Assembly (NCBI GenBank): GCA_024275435.1
Contig: JAJRZC010000309.1
Coordinates: 1 to 43,169 of the forward strand
Direction of reading: 5' to 3'
Length of the DNA: 43,169 nucleotides
DNA from: Alphaproteobacteria bacterium
Lineage (GTDB): Bacteria > Pseudomonadota > Alphaproteobacteria > Rhizobiales > Hyphomicrobiaceae
The stretch's first letter is position 1. Each line of letters starts with the position of its first letter. A program made the position numbers and the translations under genes. Below the pieces are notes generated by a model. That model saw only the letters and a program-made list of their open reading frames with translations, did not search any database and had not been told where the DNA came from. This document shows positions 16,923-26,810 of the stretch, in pieces.

Positions 16923-18560
16923 ATGTATAGAATATTAAACTTCGATCTTCGGTTCTGCCTGTCTGGGCTGATGACGTTGAGCCTTGTGTTTCTTTTACAG
17001 GCTTCCAGCCTAGCGTTGGCGCAAGAGCAGGACGCAGCAGAGGCCTTGGCCAACAAGTTTTCTAATTCTGGCGATTCTCAATCTGAAAGTTCTTCCAGAA
17101 CTCAAGGGCCTGCTTCTCAAGGGGGTGGCCTAGATCCTGAAATTTTGAAAAAAATACAGGCTATTAAAAAGCTGGCTGATGCGGCGCGTGCGAAAGCAAA
17201 GACGACAAGCACATCAGGCCAACAAAGCAAACCGGCAAAACAAGCCTCAAAACCAAAGTCCCAACAATCAGAAAAAGTTTTGCCTGATCCTGAAATGGCA
17301 AAACGCAAGGAAGCCCAACGCAAAAAGGAAGCTCAGCGTCTGGTTGAACAAACACGGCTTCGCAAGGAAGCTAAACGTGCGCGCAAACGCGAAGCTGAGA
17401 TAGCTGCAAAGAAAGTCCAGGCTGAACGAGAGAAAGCGGCAAAGGAAAAAGCGCGACTTGCGGAAATCTCACGCAAGAAAATTTTGGCGGCTCGTGCAGC
17501 TGAACGTAAACGCATTGAAGAGCAGAAAAAACAACGAGAAGCCAAAGCCGCTCGCGAAAAAGCGGAAGAAGAACGCAAGCTTGCCCAACAGCGCCAACGT
17601 GAGGCTCAGCGGGTTGCTGACGCCGCAAGCGAGGCTGCCGCTCGTCAACGCGATGAGTTGCGCCGGCTAGGGGATGAACGCAGACGTATCGAGCGTAATC
17701 GTCGCGAGATGGAAGCGCGTCGCAAGGATGCTGCCAGAGCGGCCGATGAAGCGCGCAGGGTAGATGAGGAAAGACGAAGGTATCTGCAAAAAGAACTTGA
17801 AGACCGCCGCAAACGTGCCATTGAGCGGGAAGAATCCATAAAAACTCAACAACGGCGCATGGTTGAAGCTGAAAAACGCCGCCAGTTGGAAGAAGCACGC
17901 CAAAACCAATGGCAGCAGGCGGCTCAACTGGCCCGGCAACAAGAGGGTCGCTTGGAAACCAATGGGGACTGGATGGTGGATCAACGACGCCAAGAAGCTG
18001 ACCAGCTATCCAATCGCCTGCGTCATGTACAAGGGTCGCGAAGCTCATTGGGTGGAGGTGACCTGGACCCCCCTCAGTCAATCGTTGAAAATGATCGCCG
18101 CGTTACAATTTTGCTGATTATGAATGTTGGAAAGAAAGGCATACGGCGCTGGAGCAAGACAGCAGATCCGATGTTATGTATTCGCGACAAATGCTACCTA
18201 AGCCAAGGACCCTCTAGTCCTGCTAAGGAGCTTTTGCGTTCCAAGGCGTTTGGTCCAGGTGTTGCGCTTGGTATGCGTGGTCTTTCATGCCGATCAAGCC
18301 CGGCGTGTATTTTCCGTGAAGTTAACCTGCGCAGCCGCTCTGCATCCTTGCAACCTGTGGACCTGAAAATCCTGCGTCACGATCGTCGTGAAAGCCGGCT
18401 TATCGAGGCTGACCACTCGTGTACTATGGTTGCCGGTCGTTTGAGTTGTGACAAGATTTTTGGGACGCGTGACTGGCGCGCCTGGGTCGTTCCCGAAGCT
18501 GTAGCCGATTGGGCTGGATCTAATGTGCTGGAAGCGGCATTGCATTCAGGATTGCGGTAA
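16923..18560 (+). CDS. Secreted coiled-coil protein with six-cysteine C-terminal domain
   Basis: A 545-residue protein without a named family. Residues 1-34 form a signal peptide (LSLVFLLQASSLALA). A Ser/Gln-rich low-complexity stretch follows (about 48-118), then about 250 residues of highly charged Glu/Lys/Arg/Ala helix (about 122-370), a long coiled coil or single alpha-helix, like TolA domain II. The C-terminal part (about 385-545) looks globular, with six Cys (419, 424, 456, 462, 500, 509) in three close pairs, suggesting disulfides in the periplasm. It may span part of the periplasm or bind peptidoglycan. Automated names such as TolA-like would rest only on the helix composition. It stands alone between the SDR gene and a convergent XRE gene. 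Confidence 0.8.
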   Translation: MYRILNFDLRFCLSGLMTLSLVFLLQASSLALAQEQDAAEALANKFSNSGDSQSESSSRTQGPASQGGGLDPEILKKIQAIKKLADAARAKAKTTSTSGQQSKPAKQASKPKSQQSEKVLPDPEMAKRKEAQRKKEAQRLVEQTRLRKEAKRARKREAEIAAKKVQAEREKAAKEKARLAEISRKKILAARAAERKRIEEQKKQREAKAAREKAEEERKLAQQRQREAQRVADAASEAAARQRDELRRLGDERRRIERNRREMEARRKDAARAADEARRVDEERRRYLQKELEDRRKRAIEREESIKTQQRRMVEAEKRRQLEEARQNQWQQAAQLARQQEGRLETNGDWMVDQRRQEADQLSNRLRHVQGSRSSLGGGDLDPPQSIVENDRRVTILLIMNVGKKGIRRWSKTADPMLCIRDKCYLSQGPSSPAKELLRSKAFGPGVALGMRGLSCRSSPACIFREVNLRSRSASLQPVDLKILRHDRRESRLIEADHSCTMVAGRLSCDKIFGTRDWRAWVVPEAVADWAGSNVLEAALHSGLR

Positions 18561-18607
18561 TTTCCTGGGCTTTGGACATCGGATTCTTACCAGGAGCTTT
18601 GAAACCA

Positions 18608-18832
18608 TCAGTCCCCGGGTTCCTTCTCACCCGGCTCATAAGTGAGGATATCGCCGGGCTGGCACTCTAGTACTTCGCAGATGCGCTCCAGGGTATCAAA
18701 ACGCACACCCTTCACTTTTCCTGATTTCAACAACGAGATATTTTGTTCGGTTATGCCGACCTTTTCCGCCAATTGCTTGGAGCGGATTTTTCTTTTGGCC
18801 AGCATAACGTCGAGTGTGACTACGATTGGCAA
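18608..18832 (-). CDS. Small XRE-family (YozG-like) regulator
   Basis: A 74-residue Cro/CI helix-turn-helix protein: LAEKVGITEQNISLLKSGKVKGVRFDTLERICEVLECQPGDIL contains the two HTH helices and the CQPGDIL ending of this group. The start is TTG 18832, chosen because the N-terminal MPIVVTLDVMLAKRK is conserved in relatives; ATG 18805 is the alternative. It follows the DUF2975 gene by 55 bp on the same strand, the usual pairing, so it probably controls that membrane protein or their common promoter. Confidence 0.88.
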   Translation of the reverse strand: MPIVVTLDVMLAKRKIRSKQLAEKVGITEQNISLLKSGKVKGVRFDTLERICEVLECQPGDILTYEPGEKEPGD

Positions 18833-18887
18833 GGTGTCTGCCCGCTTTTGTTTTTATATTGATGGTTCGTTTTTGCTTTCACCTGTA

Positions 18888-19460
18888 TCAGACAAACGAG
18901 CGGTTTTCATCCGAGAGGTTTGTTGCCTCGTACATGATGTGGCCAATAACGACAATCAGCAGACCGAAAACAATCGCATATATATCGGTATCTGTGAAAG
19001 AGACCTCTACTCTAACGCGGCCAGGCTCTTCCAATGGGCTAAAGAACGCCGTTCCTAGGGTTTGTGCGATCTGGTTTACTGGCGACAACAGGACGACCAT
19101 CCAGCCGATGAAGCGCAATCTGGCTGCTGCGGCCTTAGTGAAAATCTCATTTCGACGATAGCCGGCAAACAAATTAAATGCGCTTCCTAGTGCGATAATC
19201 CCGATTAAGGTTGGGGCGAACAGCAAGGTTATACCCAGCAGTCGTTCCAGGAGCGTGAACACAGCGGTTGAGTTTGGGTCGAGAAACTCTTGTTTCAATA
19301 GGGTGTTGGCGCTGGCTTCATCAAAGGCACAAGCAAAAAAAGCATAGAGGGATGCTCCCGTAAGCAGGATGAAACCAAGCAGTGTTGCGATTTGAGCGTA
19401 ACGAGCCAGAGTGATGATTCTTTGCGACACTGGATGGTGATTTAGGGCTGTTGTGCTCAT
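18888..19460 (-). CDS. DUF2975 family membrane protein
   Basis: A 190-residue protein with four hydrophobic segments (starting near residues 22, 73, 112 and 161; for example IATLLGFILLTGASLYAFF and IYAIVFGLLIVVIGHIMYEA) and the family ending EATNLSDENRSFV. Function unknown. It is followed by a small XRE gene, the typical partner. GAGG lies 6 nt before ATG 19460, and a good sigma-70-like promoter is seen at 19505-19532. Confidence 0.88.
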   Translation of the reverse strand: MSTTALNHHPVSQRIITLARYAQIATLLGFILLTGASLYAFFACAFDEASANTLLKQEFLDPNSTAVFTLLERLLGITLLFAPTLIGIIALGSAFNLFAGYRRNEIFTKAAAARLRFIGWMVVLLSPVNQIAQTLGTAFFSPLEEPGRVRVEVSFTDTDIYAIVFGLLIVVIGHIMYEATNLSDENRSFV

Positions 19461-19504
19461 AAGGAACCTCTTTTGTTTGTTATTTTACTTGTATTTCTTA
19501 TTGT

Positions 19505-19532
19505 TTTATAATAATTCCTTGCTGCGAGTCAA
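19505..19532 (-). promoter_or_regulatory. Sigma-70-type promoter of the DUF2975-XRE pair
   Basis: Reverse strand: -35 TTGACT (19527-19532), 16-bp spacer, -10 TATAAA (19505-19510). The predicted RNA start near 19498 leaves about 38 nt before the start codon. Confidence 0.65.
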
Positions 19533-19571
19533 TCACTAAACCTTCTTAGAACAACGCTCGAGGAATAACAA

Positions 19572-20279
19572 ATGCATTTTCACAAGATACGCCATCAGAT
19601 TTGTTCGCTTATGGCGGCCCTGGGTCTTACGATTTCCTCTTCCGCCCTCGCCAACGATCTGTCGAATGGTGCTCCCGACGGGTTTGTTGCGACAGCGGTT
19701 GATCATTGGAAGGGGCCTTATGCGGGTCTTCATATTGGAGCAACGGGCGGCGGAGGACTGATCGATAAAGGTGCTGGTTTCGATGAGTTCAAACATGTTG
19801 AGGGCAGTGCCCAGCTTGGGGGACATGTAGGTTATAATTTCGGGCGTTTTGGTGGTGCTGCCAACGGTGGGTGGATGATTGGTGCTGAAATTGACATCTC
19901 TACTGCGGGATTTGACAGCCGCGAGACCGATCCGGTTTTAGGGAGTAGTGAATTAGATGGATCGTTTCTCGCATCCACTCGGCTGCGTGTCGGCTATGCC
20001 TGGGACAGCGTATTTCTCTATGGTACTGCTGGGATTGGCTTGAGCGACATCACTCTTAAGCCGGAGAACTCCAAGGACGATGGAACCGAAATCAGCGCTG
20101 GTTTTGCCTATGGCCTTGGCGTGGAGTTTGTCGTGGCCGAACAATGGAGAGCTCGTATAGAAGCGATTGGCTACAATTTTGGTGAGCGGGATTATAAGTT
20201 CAACGGAGTTGATCGGAATGTTGAACTCGGCATGGGTACTGTACGCCTAGGCTTGTCTCGGCCTTTTCATATTGAATGA
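19572..20279 (+). CDS. Outer-membrane beta-barrel protein (Omp25-like)
   Basis: A 235-residue outer-membrane protein. Signal peptide of about 27 residues (LMAALGLTISSSALA). The mature part begins with WKGPYAGLHIGATGGGG, the hallmark of the small rhizobial/Brucella beta-barrel family, and continues with alternating strands (GGHVGYNFGR, WMIGAEIDIS, STRLRVGYAWDSVFLYGTAG, YGLGVEFVVAEQWRARIEA). It ends in the amphipathic strand GTVRLGLSRPFHIE. Probable eight strands. Start ATG 19572 has GAGGAA 7 nt upstream. A hairpin follows the stop. Confidence 0.87.
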   Translation: MHFHKIRHQICSLMAALGLTISSSALANDLSNGAPDGFVATAVDHWKGPYAGLHIGATGGGGLIDKGAGFDEFKHVEGSAQLGGHVGYNFGRFGGAANGGWMIGAEIDISTAGFDSRETDPVLGSSELDGSFLASTRLRVGYAWDSVFLYGTAGIGLSDITLKPENSKDDGTEISAGFAYGLGVEFVVAEQWRARIEAIGYNFGERDYKFNGVDRNVELGMGTVRLGLSRPFHIE

Positions 20280-20304
20280 CACAGTTATCCAGAATGTGAT
20301 GTGA

Positions 20305-20337
20305 GTGGGTGTCGCCGGGTTGACCGGCTGCACCCAC
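20305..20337 (+). terminator. Hairpin after the Omp gene, terminator-like
   Basis: GTGGGTG (20305-20311) pairs with CACCCAC (20331-20337) and GCCGG (20314-20318) with CCGGC (20324-20328) around a 5-nt loop. Only ATTTC follows, so it may be a weak terminator or an mRNA-stabilising hairpin. Confidence 0.5.
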
Positions 20338-20369
20338 ATTTCATTGCGGTGTTACCAACTTAGGGGTCG

Positions 20370-20663
20370 TTATATTTCCAGGGGCCTGTAGTGGCGCATT
20401 TCTTCAACGTGTTTGAAATAGGCACGAACCAGGGGTAGAAATTCGCGAAATTGCGCACTGGCTCGAAATCCTTCAACATGATCCTTTGTCGAGGTCCAAT
20501 GGATTCGCAATATGTAGAGGTTTGGTTTTTCTTCGCAGCGAGACAGTTCGCAGCCTTTACAGAACTGCGACTGCCTTAGAATTGTTAAAGCAGCTTTGAG
20601 GTCGGCTTCGAATTTTTCTTCCATCCCTTGGGGAATGGAATAGCGAAGATATTCGATTGTCAT
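20370..20663 (-). CDS. Antibiotic biosynthesis monooxygenase (ABM)-like protein
   Basis: A 97-residue dimeric ferredoxin-like-fold protein. IEYLRYSIPQGMEEKFEADLKAAL is the first strand and helix, LYILRIHWTSTKDHVEGFRASAQFREFL the second half. Such proteins include quinol monooxygenases, heme-degrading enzymes and many with unknown substrates; no catalytic residue decides between them. Start at 20663; the frame stays open upstream into the 41-bp repeats, but that part is unlike the family. Downstream of obgE on the same strand. Confidence 0.7.
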   Translation of the reverse strand: MTIEYLRYSIPQGMEEKFEADLKAALTILRQSQFCKGCELSRCEEKPNLYILRIHWTSTKDHVEGFRASAQFREFLPLVRAYFKHVEEMRHYRPLEI

Positions 20664-20693
20664 GGTTTCGATTCTCTCATGTTTCTGGATTTC

Positions 20694-20792
20694 TCGATTC
20701 ACGCGCTCGCTGGTCGGCGCTCGCACGATCTCAGGCTTTTCTCCTGATTCTTCGATTCACGCGCTCGCTGGTCGGCGCTCGCACGATCTCAG
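20694..20792. repeat. Two copies of a 41-bp direct repeat
   Basis: Copies at 20694-20734 and 20752-20792 are identical over 41 bp (beginning TCGATTCACGCGCTCGC, ending CACGATCTCAG) with 17 bp between. Each copy contains GCGCTCGC twice. It lies between the obgE stop and the ABM gene start, 31 bp before the latter. Confidence 0.9.
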
Positions 20793-20868
20793 AGATGAGT
20801 AACTGCTGTAGGGTGACTTTATAGGACGGTCGCTTGAGACAGTTGGAGTTTAGCCGTTATTTGTTGGG

Positions 20869-22520
<1,652 letters not shown>

Positions 22521-22559
22521 ATTTTGAAGTCCTTTATTCAAGCAAACGACGGCCTTTGG

Positions 22560-23126
22560 TCATGAACTCGCCTTAGCCTTGTCAGGTACATGGCCTAATT
22601 GCATAAACCGTTCCCGTGTCAATAGTGTGCAAATTTCCAGAACGTCTTCGTTACGGTAGTGGGAATGCACCGTTTGTTCGCCCACTTTCTCAAAACCATT
22701 TTTCTCTAAGATGCGCTTTGAAACGACATTGTCCACGAAATAGTCAGCGTATATTTCGGCAACCTCGCGCGTGGCGAAATAGTAAGCGATTATCGCAGGC
22801 AGCGCCTCACTCATCAAGCCTTGCCCCCAGTGTGTCCGCGCGATCCAATAGGCTATAAACCGATGGCCACCGCGCGGATCTACTCTGATGATGCCGATAA
22901 GCCGGTTGGAGCGGGTAATTGCAAACAGGCATTCCGGTCCGTCAGACTGCAAGTCTCGGGCGCGGGCTATGAATGCGTCGGCATGTGCCCTCTTATACTG
23001 CGAGGGTATCGTACCCATCATGCGCATAATACCCGGATCGACGATCGTTTCGACGAGATCTTCGGAGTCGCGCGGTTCAGGTGGGCGCAAGAGGAGCCTG
23101 TTGGTGGCCAATGATAACATCGTCAT
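22560..23126 (-). CDS. GNAT-family N-acetyltransferase (RimJ/RimL type)
   Basis: A 188-residue acetyltransferase. RLLLRPPEPRDSEDL opens the fold, IAYWIARTHWGQGLMSEALPAII contains the acetyl-CoA pyrophosphate loop, and DNVVSKRILEKNGFEKVGE is the family motif near the end. The substrate may be a protein N-terminus or a small amine. ATG 23126 overlaps the stop of the preceding GNAT gene (ATGA), making coupling likely; TTG 23138 and ATG 23120 are alternatives. Paired GNAT genes between rpmA and obgE are common in Rhizobiales. Confidence 0.88.
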   Translation of the reverse strand: MTMLSLATNRLLLRPPEPRDSEDLVETIVDPGIMRMMGTIPSQYKRAHADAFIARARDLQSDGPECLFAITRSNRLIGIIRVDPRGGHRFIAYWIARTHWGQGLMSEALPAIIAYYFATREVAEIYADYFVDNVVSKRILEKNGFEKVGEQTVHSHYRNEDVLEICTLLTRERFMQLGHVPDKAKASS

Positions 23127-23671
23127 GACCAGCGCCAATATGACTTGGGGGCATGCAATTCATAGATAAGTGCGTCCACGTTGCAGGCGCGCGCTTCACT
23201 CCAGCAATGACACGGTCCTATGACTGCGAATCCAAGTTTTTCAAGAACACGCCCGGATGCCGGATTGTCGATAAAATGTCCGCCAGTCAGCCGGTTGAAT
23301 TTGTTTTTCTTGAAGGCTCGTTCGATAAGCCAGCGTCCGGCTTGCGTTGCGTAGCCATGGCCCCAAAATGGTTTACCGATCCAATAACCGATTTCGGCGG
23401 AGGTCTTATCTTGCTCATCGGGAGCATACCCGCAAATTCCTATGAGTTGTTCGTCGATGATTATGGCACGTACCATCTCACCTGGTAGTAGATCTTCAAT
23501 CCATTGGACCGCGGCAGCTTCGTTGTAGGGATAAGAGATTCGACCTGTCATGCGCGCGACTTCCCAATCTCCTGCAAGAAGGGCAATGCGTGGAATATCG
23601 GAGAGCGTCAATTCGCGAAATGTGAGTACGTTTTGCTCTACGCTGGATCTGGCCGGGGTTTGAAGCGTCAT
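23123..23671 (-). CDS. GNAT-family N-acetyltransferase (RimJ/RimL type)
   Basis: A 182-residue paralogue of the next gene downstream. FRELTLSDIPRIALLAGDWEVARMTG, IGYWIGKPFWGHGYATQAGRWLIE (acetyl-CoA loop) and DNPASGRVLEKLGFAVIG give the RimJ/RimL pattern. Start ATG 23671 removes 20 upstream in-frame codons that overlap the rpmA terminator; the ribosome site is weak. The gene lies just past an intrinsic terminator, so its expression should be lower than rpmA. Confidence 0.88.
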   Translation of the reverse strand: MTLQTPARSSVEQNVLTFRELTLSDIPRIALLAGDWEVARMTGRISYPYNEAAAVQWIEDLLPGEMVRAIIIDEQLIGICGYAPDEQDKTSAEIGYWIGKPFWGHGYATQAGRWLIERAFKKNKFNRLTGGHFIDNPASGRVLEKLGFAVIGPCHCWSEARACNVDALIYELHAPKSYWRWS

Positions 23672-23684
23672 GAATAATGCTCGT

Positions 23685-23719
23685 AAATAAAAAGGGAGAC
23701 GGTAATGAAACCGCCTCCC
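23685..23719 (-). terminator. Intrinsic terminator between rpmA and the GNAT genes
   Basis: Reverse strand: GGGAGGCGGT pairs with ACCGTCTCCC (one mismatch) around a 6-nt loop, followed by TTTTTATTT. It starts 34 bp after the rpmA stop and would limit read-through into the GNAT-DUF3365-obgE part. Confidence 0.85.
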
Positions 23720-23752
23720 CCATTGGAGCAATGCTTGGGATAATGCGATTTG

Positions 23753-24019
23753 TTACTGAGTGGTTTCAGGCGTACGGACAGAAATAAATGTGCGGCCGTT
23801 TCTTTTGGTGCGAAACTCCACCTGACCAGGAACTTTTGCAAAGATAGTGTGGTCCACACCAATGCCTACGCCGTCTCCGGGATGCCACTTGGTGCCGCGC
23901 TGGCGAACAATGATATTGCCGGGGATGACGTGCTCGCCACCATAACGTTTTACGCCGAGGCGTTTGGATTCTGAATCGCGACCGTTCTTAGACGAGCCGC
24001 CTGCTTTCTTTTGTGCCAT
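23753..24019 (-). CDS. rpmA: 50S ribosomal protein bL27
   Basis: An 88-residue ribosomal protein near the peptidyl-transferase centre. [20 protein letters not shown] at the start is diagnostic, with [27 protein letters not shown] (in two halves) after it. The mature N-terminus starts directly with Ala, without the cleaved leader of Firmicutes. Follows rplU by 35 bp. Confidence 0.98.
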   Translation of the reverse strand: MAQKKAGGSSKNGRDSESKRLGVKRYGGEHVIPGNIIVRQRGTKWHPGDGVGIGVDHTIFAKVPGQVEFRTKRNGRTFISVRTPETTQ

Positions 24020-24054
24020 GGAATTTAGTCCTTCAAATTGCGTGCGGTTGTCAG

Positions 24055-24369
24055 TTAGGCGCCGGAGATGCCTGTGATCTTGACGGTTGTCAGGTTCTGG
24101 CGGTGACCGCGCTTTCTGCGTGAATTCTGACGACGACGTTTTTTGAATGCGATGACCTTGCGGCCGCGTTTTTGCTCGACGAGTTCCGCGGTAACTTTCG
24201 CTCCTTTTACAATCGGGGTGCCGATCTTGACGTTTTCGCCCTCACCGACCATCAGCACATCTTCGAATGTGATCTTGCCGCCGGCTTCGCCTTCCAGGCG
24301 CTCGATTGTGAGAGTGTCGTCTTTGGAGACGCGGTATTGCTTCCCACCTGTCTTGATGACAGCGTACAT
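24055..24369 (-). CDS. rplU: 50S ribosomal protein bL21
   Basis: A 104-residue 23S rRNA-binding protein. [20 protein letters not shown] is the typical start, and [23 protein letters not shown] the basic RNA-binding part. First gene of the leftward ribosomal-obg cluster. Confidence 0.98.
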   Translation of the reverse strand: MYAVIKTGGKQYRVSKDDTLTIERLEGEAGGKITFEDVLMVGEGENVKIGTPIVKGAKVTAELVEQKRGRKVIAFKKRRRQNSRRKRGHRQNLTTVKITGISGA

Positions 24370-24759
24370 GGCTTTGGCCCTTCAATTGACGCCGTAAAGT
24401 TGGCAACCTTCTGTATTTGAAGGCTTTTACCCTTAACTTACGGCATTTGGTTTTCCGCGCCCTGCGGCGCCACGATCACCCCAAATTGTGGGAATACGTG
24501 GACTTTCATGAGCTAAGAGGTCAATTCCCATATGAAAAAGTGGATATGGACGTTGGTTATCAGCTCGCCTCGGACAGCGCCTTTTGCGCGAAAGGCTAAT
24601 GCCATCCGCGACCGGGAAGTTATCGTTCAGGTGATTCACATTGTCAACTGATCTGAGAGCCCGTTGAGGTCAAAATTGTAGGTTATCACGGGAACTCTCA
24701 AAACTGGCGACTCATATTTGCTGAAAACGGCAGTTACATCATCAGAATAAAGGTTCACT
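24370..24759 (-). other. rplU leader and divergent intergenic region
   Basis: From the predicted promoter at 24619-24647 the rplU mRNA would have a 5' leader of about 240 nt. It contains a strong G/C hairpin on the reverse strand (GGCGCC-GCAG-GGCGC area, about 24458-24474). A leader this long suggests autogenous control by a ribosomal protein. No gene is seen. To the right the region serves the rightward gene at 24760. Confidence 0.5.
24619..24647 (-). promoter_or_regulatory. Sigma-70-type promoter of rplU-rpmA
   Basis: Reverse strand: -35 TTGACA (24642-24647), exact consensus; 17-bp spacer; -10 GATAAC (24619-24624). Confidence 0.65.
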
Positions 24760-25749
24760 GTGAGCGCTGATCTATCTGATATTCCTGTGGTAAAGACGGG
24801 CCCGGACTTTCCCTTTGAGACCCTACTAGCACACCCTAAGCGGGCTGTTGACCTGATCCATGGGGCAACTCGGCTGGTACCCAGGACAGCCTTGCGCGCC
24901 CTTGACGCGGTTTCAAGACGCTGGCTTTTGCGATGCAGTAAACTTCATGTTCGAGAAATCGACCGCATAGCCAGCCAGCTTGGCCGACCTGGTGCCTATT
25001 TTCTTTCGGTGAATTACGAGTGGGGTTGCACATGCCGTGTTGCACCTTCTCCCAACGGGGAGACTGCCCGGCTTATTCGTGTTCTGGATTGGCGGACACC
25101 GGGGCTTGGCCATCACGTCATTGCGGTAAAGGTTGAGGGCTGCGCCGCTGGGCCATTTGTGAGTTTAACGTGGCCCGGGTTTACAGGCGTTTTGCAAGGG
25201 GTCGCTTCGGACCGATTTTGCGCGGCCTTGAACCAAGCGCCAATGCGAAGGCCCATTGGGCTTTACGCTCTTGATTGGGCTGCCAACCGGGCTCGTGTTT
25301 GGGGGATGACGCACCCCACACCGGCACATCTGCTGCGAGAAGTTTTTGAAAAAGCTCCTGATTTTGAGAGCGCCAAACAGATGCTGATAAAGCAACCTAT
25401 TGCTTCTCCGGCTATTTTTCTTCTGTCTGGAACACGTGGGTCAGAGATGGTTGTCGTTGAGCGAACGGAGAGCGATGCGCGGATCCACGAAGGGCCTGGT
25501 GTGGCCGCCAACCACTGGATCGCAAAGGACTTGAGGGGTAAGGCGCGCGGCATAGACAGTGCCGGGCGTGCGCGGGCGATGGAAGACGTACCGACGGTGA
25601 TGGATGGATCATTTGGATGGTTGAGAAAGCCGATCCTCAACCCCAGAACCCGCCTTGTGATGATTGGGGACGCAGCCTCCGGCCAGGTTGTCGCCCAGGG
25701 TTTTGAGAGCGATGGCCGCGCAACAAACGTATTGGAAATAACGAGATAA
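24760..25749 (+). CDS. Ntn-hydrolase homologous to acid ceramidase/NAAA
   Basis: A 329-residue protein resembling linear-amide C-N hydrolases of the choloylglycine hydrolase/NAAA type. EWGCTCRVA (Cys90) corresponds to the nucleophile segment GCTS of that family, and IRVLDW (Arg107, Asp110) to its RNLD motif; later GLYALDWAAN may be a substrate-pocket strand. No signal peptide is visible, so it is probably cytoplasmic. The substrate could be an N-acyl amide, but this is inferred from motifs only. The start is GTG 24760 with AAAGG 7 nt upstream. Stands alone, divergent from rplU. Confidence 0.65.
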   Translation: MSADLSDIPVVKTGPDFPFETLLAHPKRAVDLIHGATRLVPRTALRALDAVSRRWLLRCSKLHVREIDRIASQLGRPGAYFLSVNYEWGCTCRVAPSPNGETARLIRVLDWRTPGLGHHVIAVKVEGCAAGPFVSLTWPGFTGVLQGVASDRFCAALNQAPMRRPIGLYALDWAANRARVWGMTHPTPAHLLREVFEKAPDFESAKQMLIKQPIASPAIFLLSGTRGSEMVVVERTESDARIHEGPGVAANHWIAKDLRGKARGIDSAGRARAMEDVPTVMDGSFGWLRKPILNPRTRLVMIGDAASGQVVAQGFESDGRATNVLEITR

Positions 25750-25911
25750 TTCCCCCTTCGTTTGTGAAAAGGCCCCTGTTCTTTTTGTCTTCCTATGGTG
25801 TTTGCCGAGCGGAGCCGTTATCCAGGGTCTTGGTTTTCAGATTCATAAGCGTGATCCTGGCTGTAAAAATTTTGACCGGGGCACTTTGCAAATACACGAA
25901 GAGGATTGAGC

Positions 25912-26757
25912 ATGAAGTTTGTGCGGTTTGGTGAACCGGGTTTCGAGAAACCAGGACTCGTTGATGATGAAGGTATGGTGCGGGACCTGTCCGCTCACGT
26001 GTCTGATTTTTCAGGTGAAGCATTGCTGCCGGAAAATCTCGCCAAACTCAGATCGCTTGATACTTCCGCGTTGCCAAAAGTTGACCCGGGAGTGCGCTTG
26101 GGGCCACCGGTTACGGGTACGCGTAACTTTATCGCCATTGGTTTGAATTTTGCCGACCATGCTGCGGAGGCTGGTTTGCGCATACCCCGTGAGCCGGTGT
26201 TGTTTAATAAAATCGCGAGCTGCATCTGTGGTCCCACGGATGATGTGATGATGCCGTTTGAGGGCGAAAAGCTCGACTATGAGGTTGAGCTTGCATTCGT
26301 TATCGGCAAACGCGCGCGCTATATCGAGGAGTCGGAGGCCGCAGATTATATCGCCGGTTACTGCCTGTGCAATGATGTCTCGGAGCGGCACTTTCAGACG
26401 GAGCGCTCCGGTCAGTGGGTCAAGGGCAAGTCGTTCGAGACATTCGGTCCCATCGGCCCGTGGCTTGTCACGGAAGATGAACTTGATTTGAAAGCGCTCG
26501 GTATGTGGCTGGACGTCAATGGCGAGCGACGTCAGACGGGCAACACATCAAACATGGTGTTTCAGGTCCACTATATTCTCGCTTATGTTTCGCGGTTCAT
26601 GATTTTGGAACCCGGTGATGTGATTACCACGGGCACACCTCCAGGTGTCGCGCTTGGAATGGAAACGCCCAAGTGGCTCAAGGTGGGTGATGAGATGCAC
26701 AGTGGCATTGACGGGCTGGGAGAGCAGCGCCAGAAAATCATCGCGTTTCAGAAATAA
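25912..26757 (+). CDS. Fumarylacetoacetate hydrolase family protein
   Basis: A 281-residue FAH-family enzyme. The catalytic domain shows NFIAIGLNFADHAAEAG, the metal ligands in LDYEVELAFVIG (two Glu) and CNDVSER (Asp), KSFETFGPIGPWLV, and the C-terminal TGTPPGVALGM. These fit 2-keto-acid or acylpyruvate hydrolases, decarboxylases or isomerases of aromatic degradation; the exact substrate cannot be read. ATG 25912 has AGAGG 7 nt upstream. A bidirectional terminator follows. Confidence 0.9.
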   Translation: MKFVRFGEPGFEKPGLVDDEGMVRDLSAHVSDFSGEALLPENLAKLRSLDTSALPKVDPGVRLGPPVTGTRNFIAIGLNFADHAAEAGLRIPREPVLFNKIASCICGPTDDVMMPFEGEKLDYEVELAFVIGKRARYIEESEAADYIAGYCLCNDVSERHFQTERSGQWVKGKSFETFGPIGPWLVTEDELDLKALGMWLDVNGERRQTGNTSNMVFQVHYILAYVSRFMILEPGDVITTGTPPGVALGMETPKWLKVGDEMHSGIDGLGEQRQKIIAFQK

Positions 26758-26775
26758 TCTGATGTTGAAACAATA

Positions 26776-26810
26776 AAAACGGGGCGCAGTGTTACGCTCC
26801 GTTTTTTTTA
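26776..26810. terminator. Bidirectional terminator between FAH and VWA genes
   Basis: AACGGGGCG (from 26778) pairs with CGCTCCGTT (one G-T pair) around an 8-nt loop, followed by T residues on the forward strand; on the reverse strand the stem is followed by TTTTATTG. Serves the two convergent genes. Confidence 0.85.

Noticed and set aside
17371-18081. A 236-codon leftward frame opposite the coiled-coil gene
   Set aside because: Antisense shadow of the repetitive Glu/Lys/Arg codons; the forward frame has a signal peptide and conserved-looking Cys pairs.
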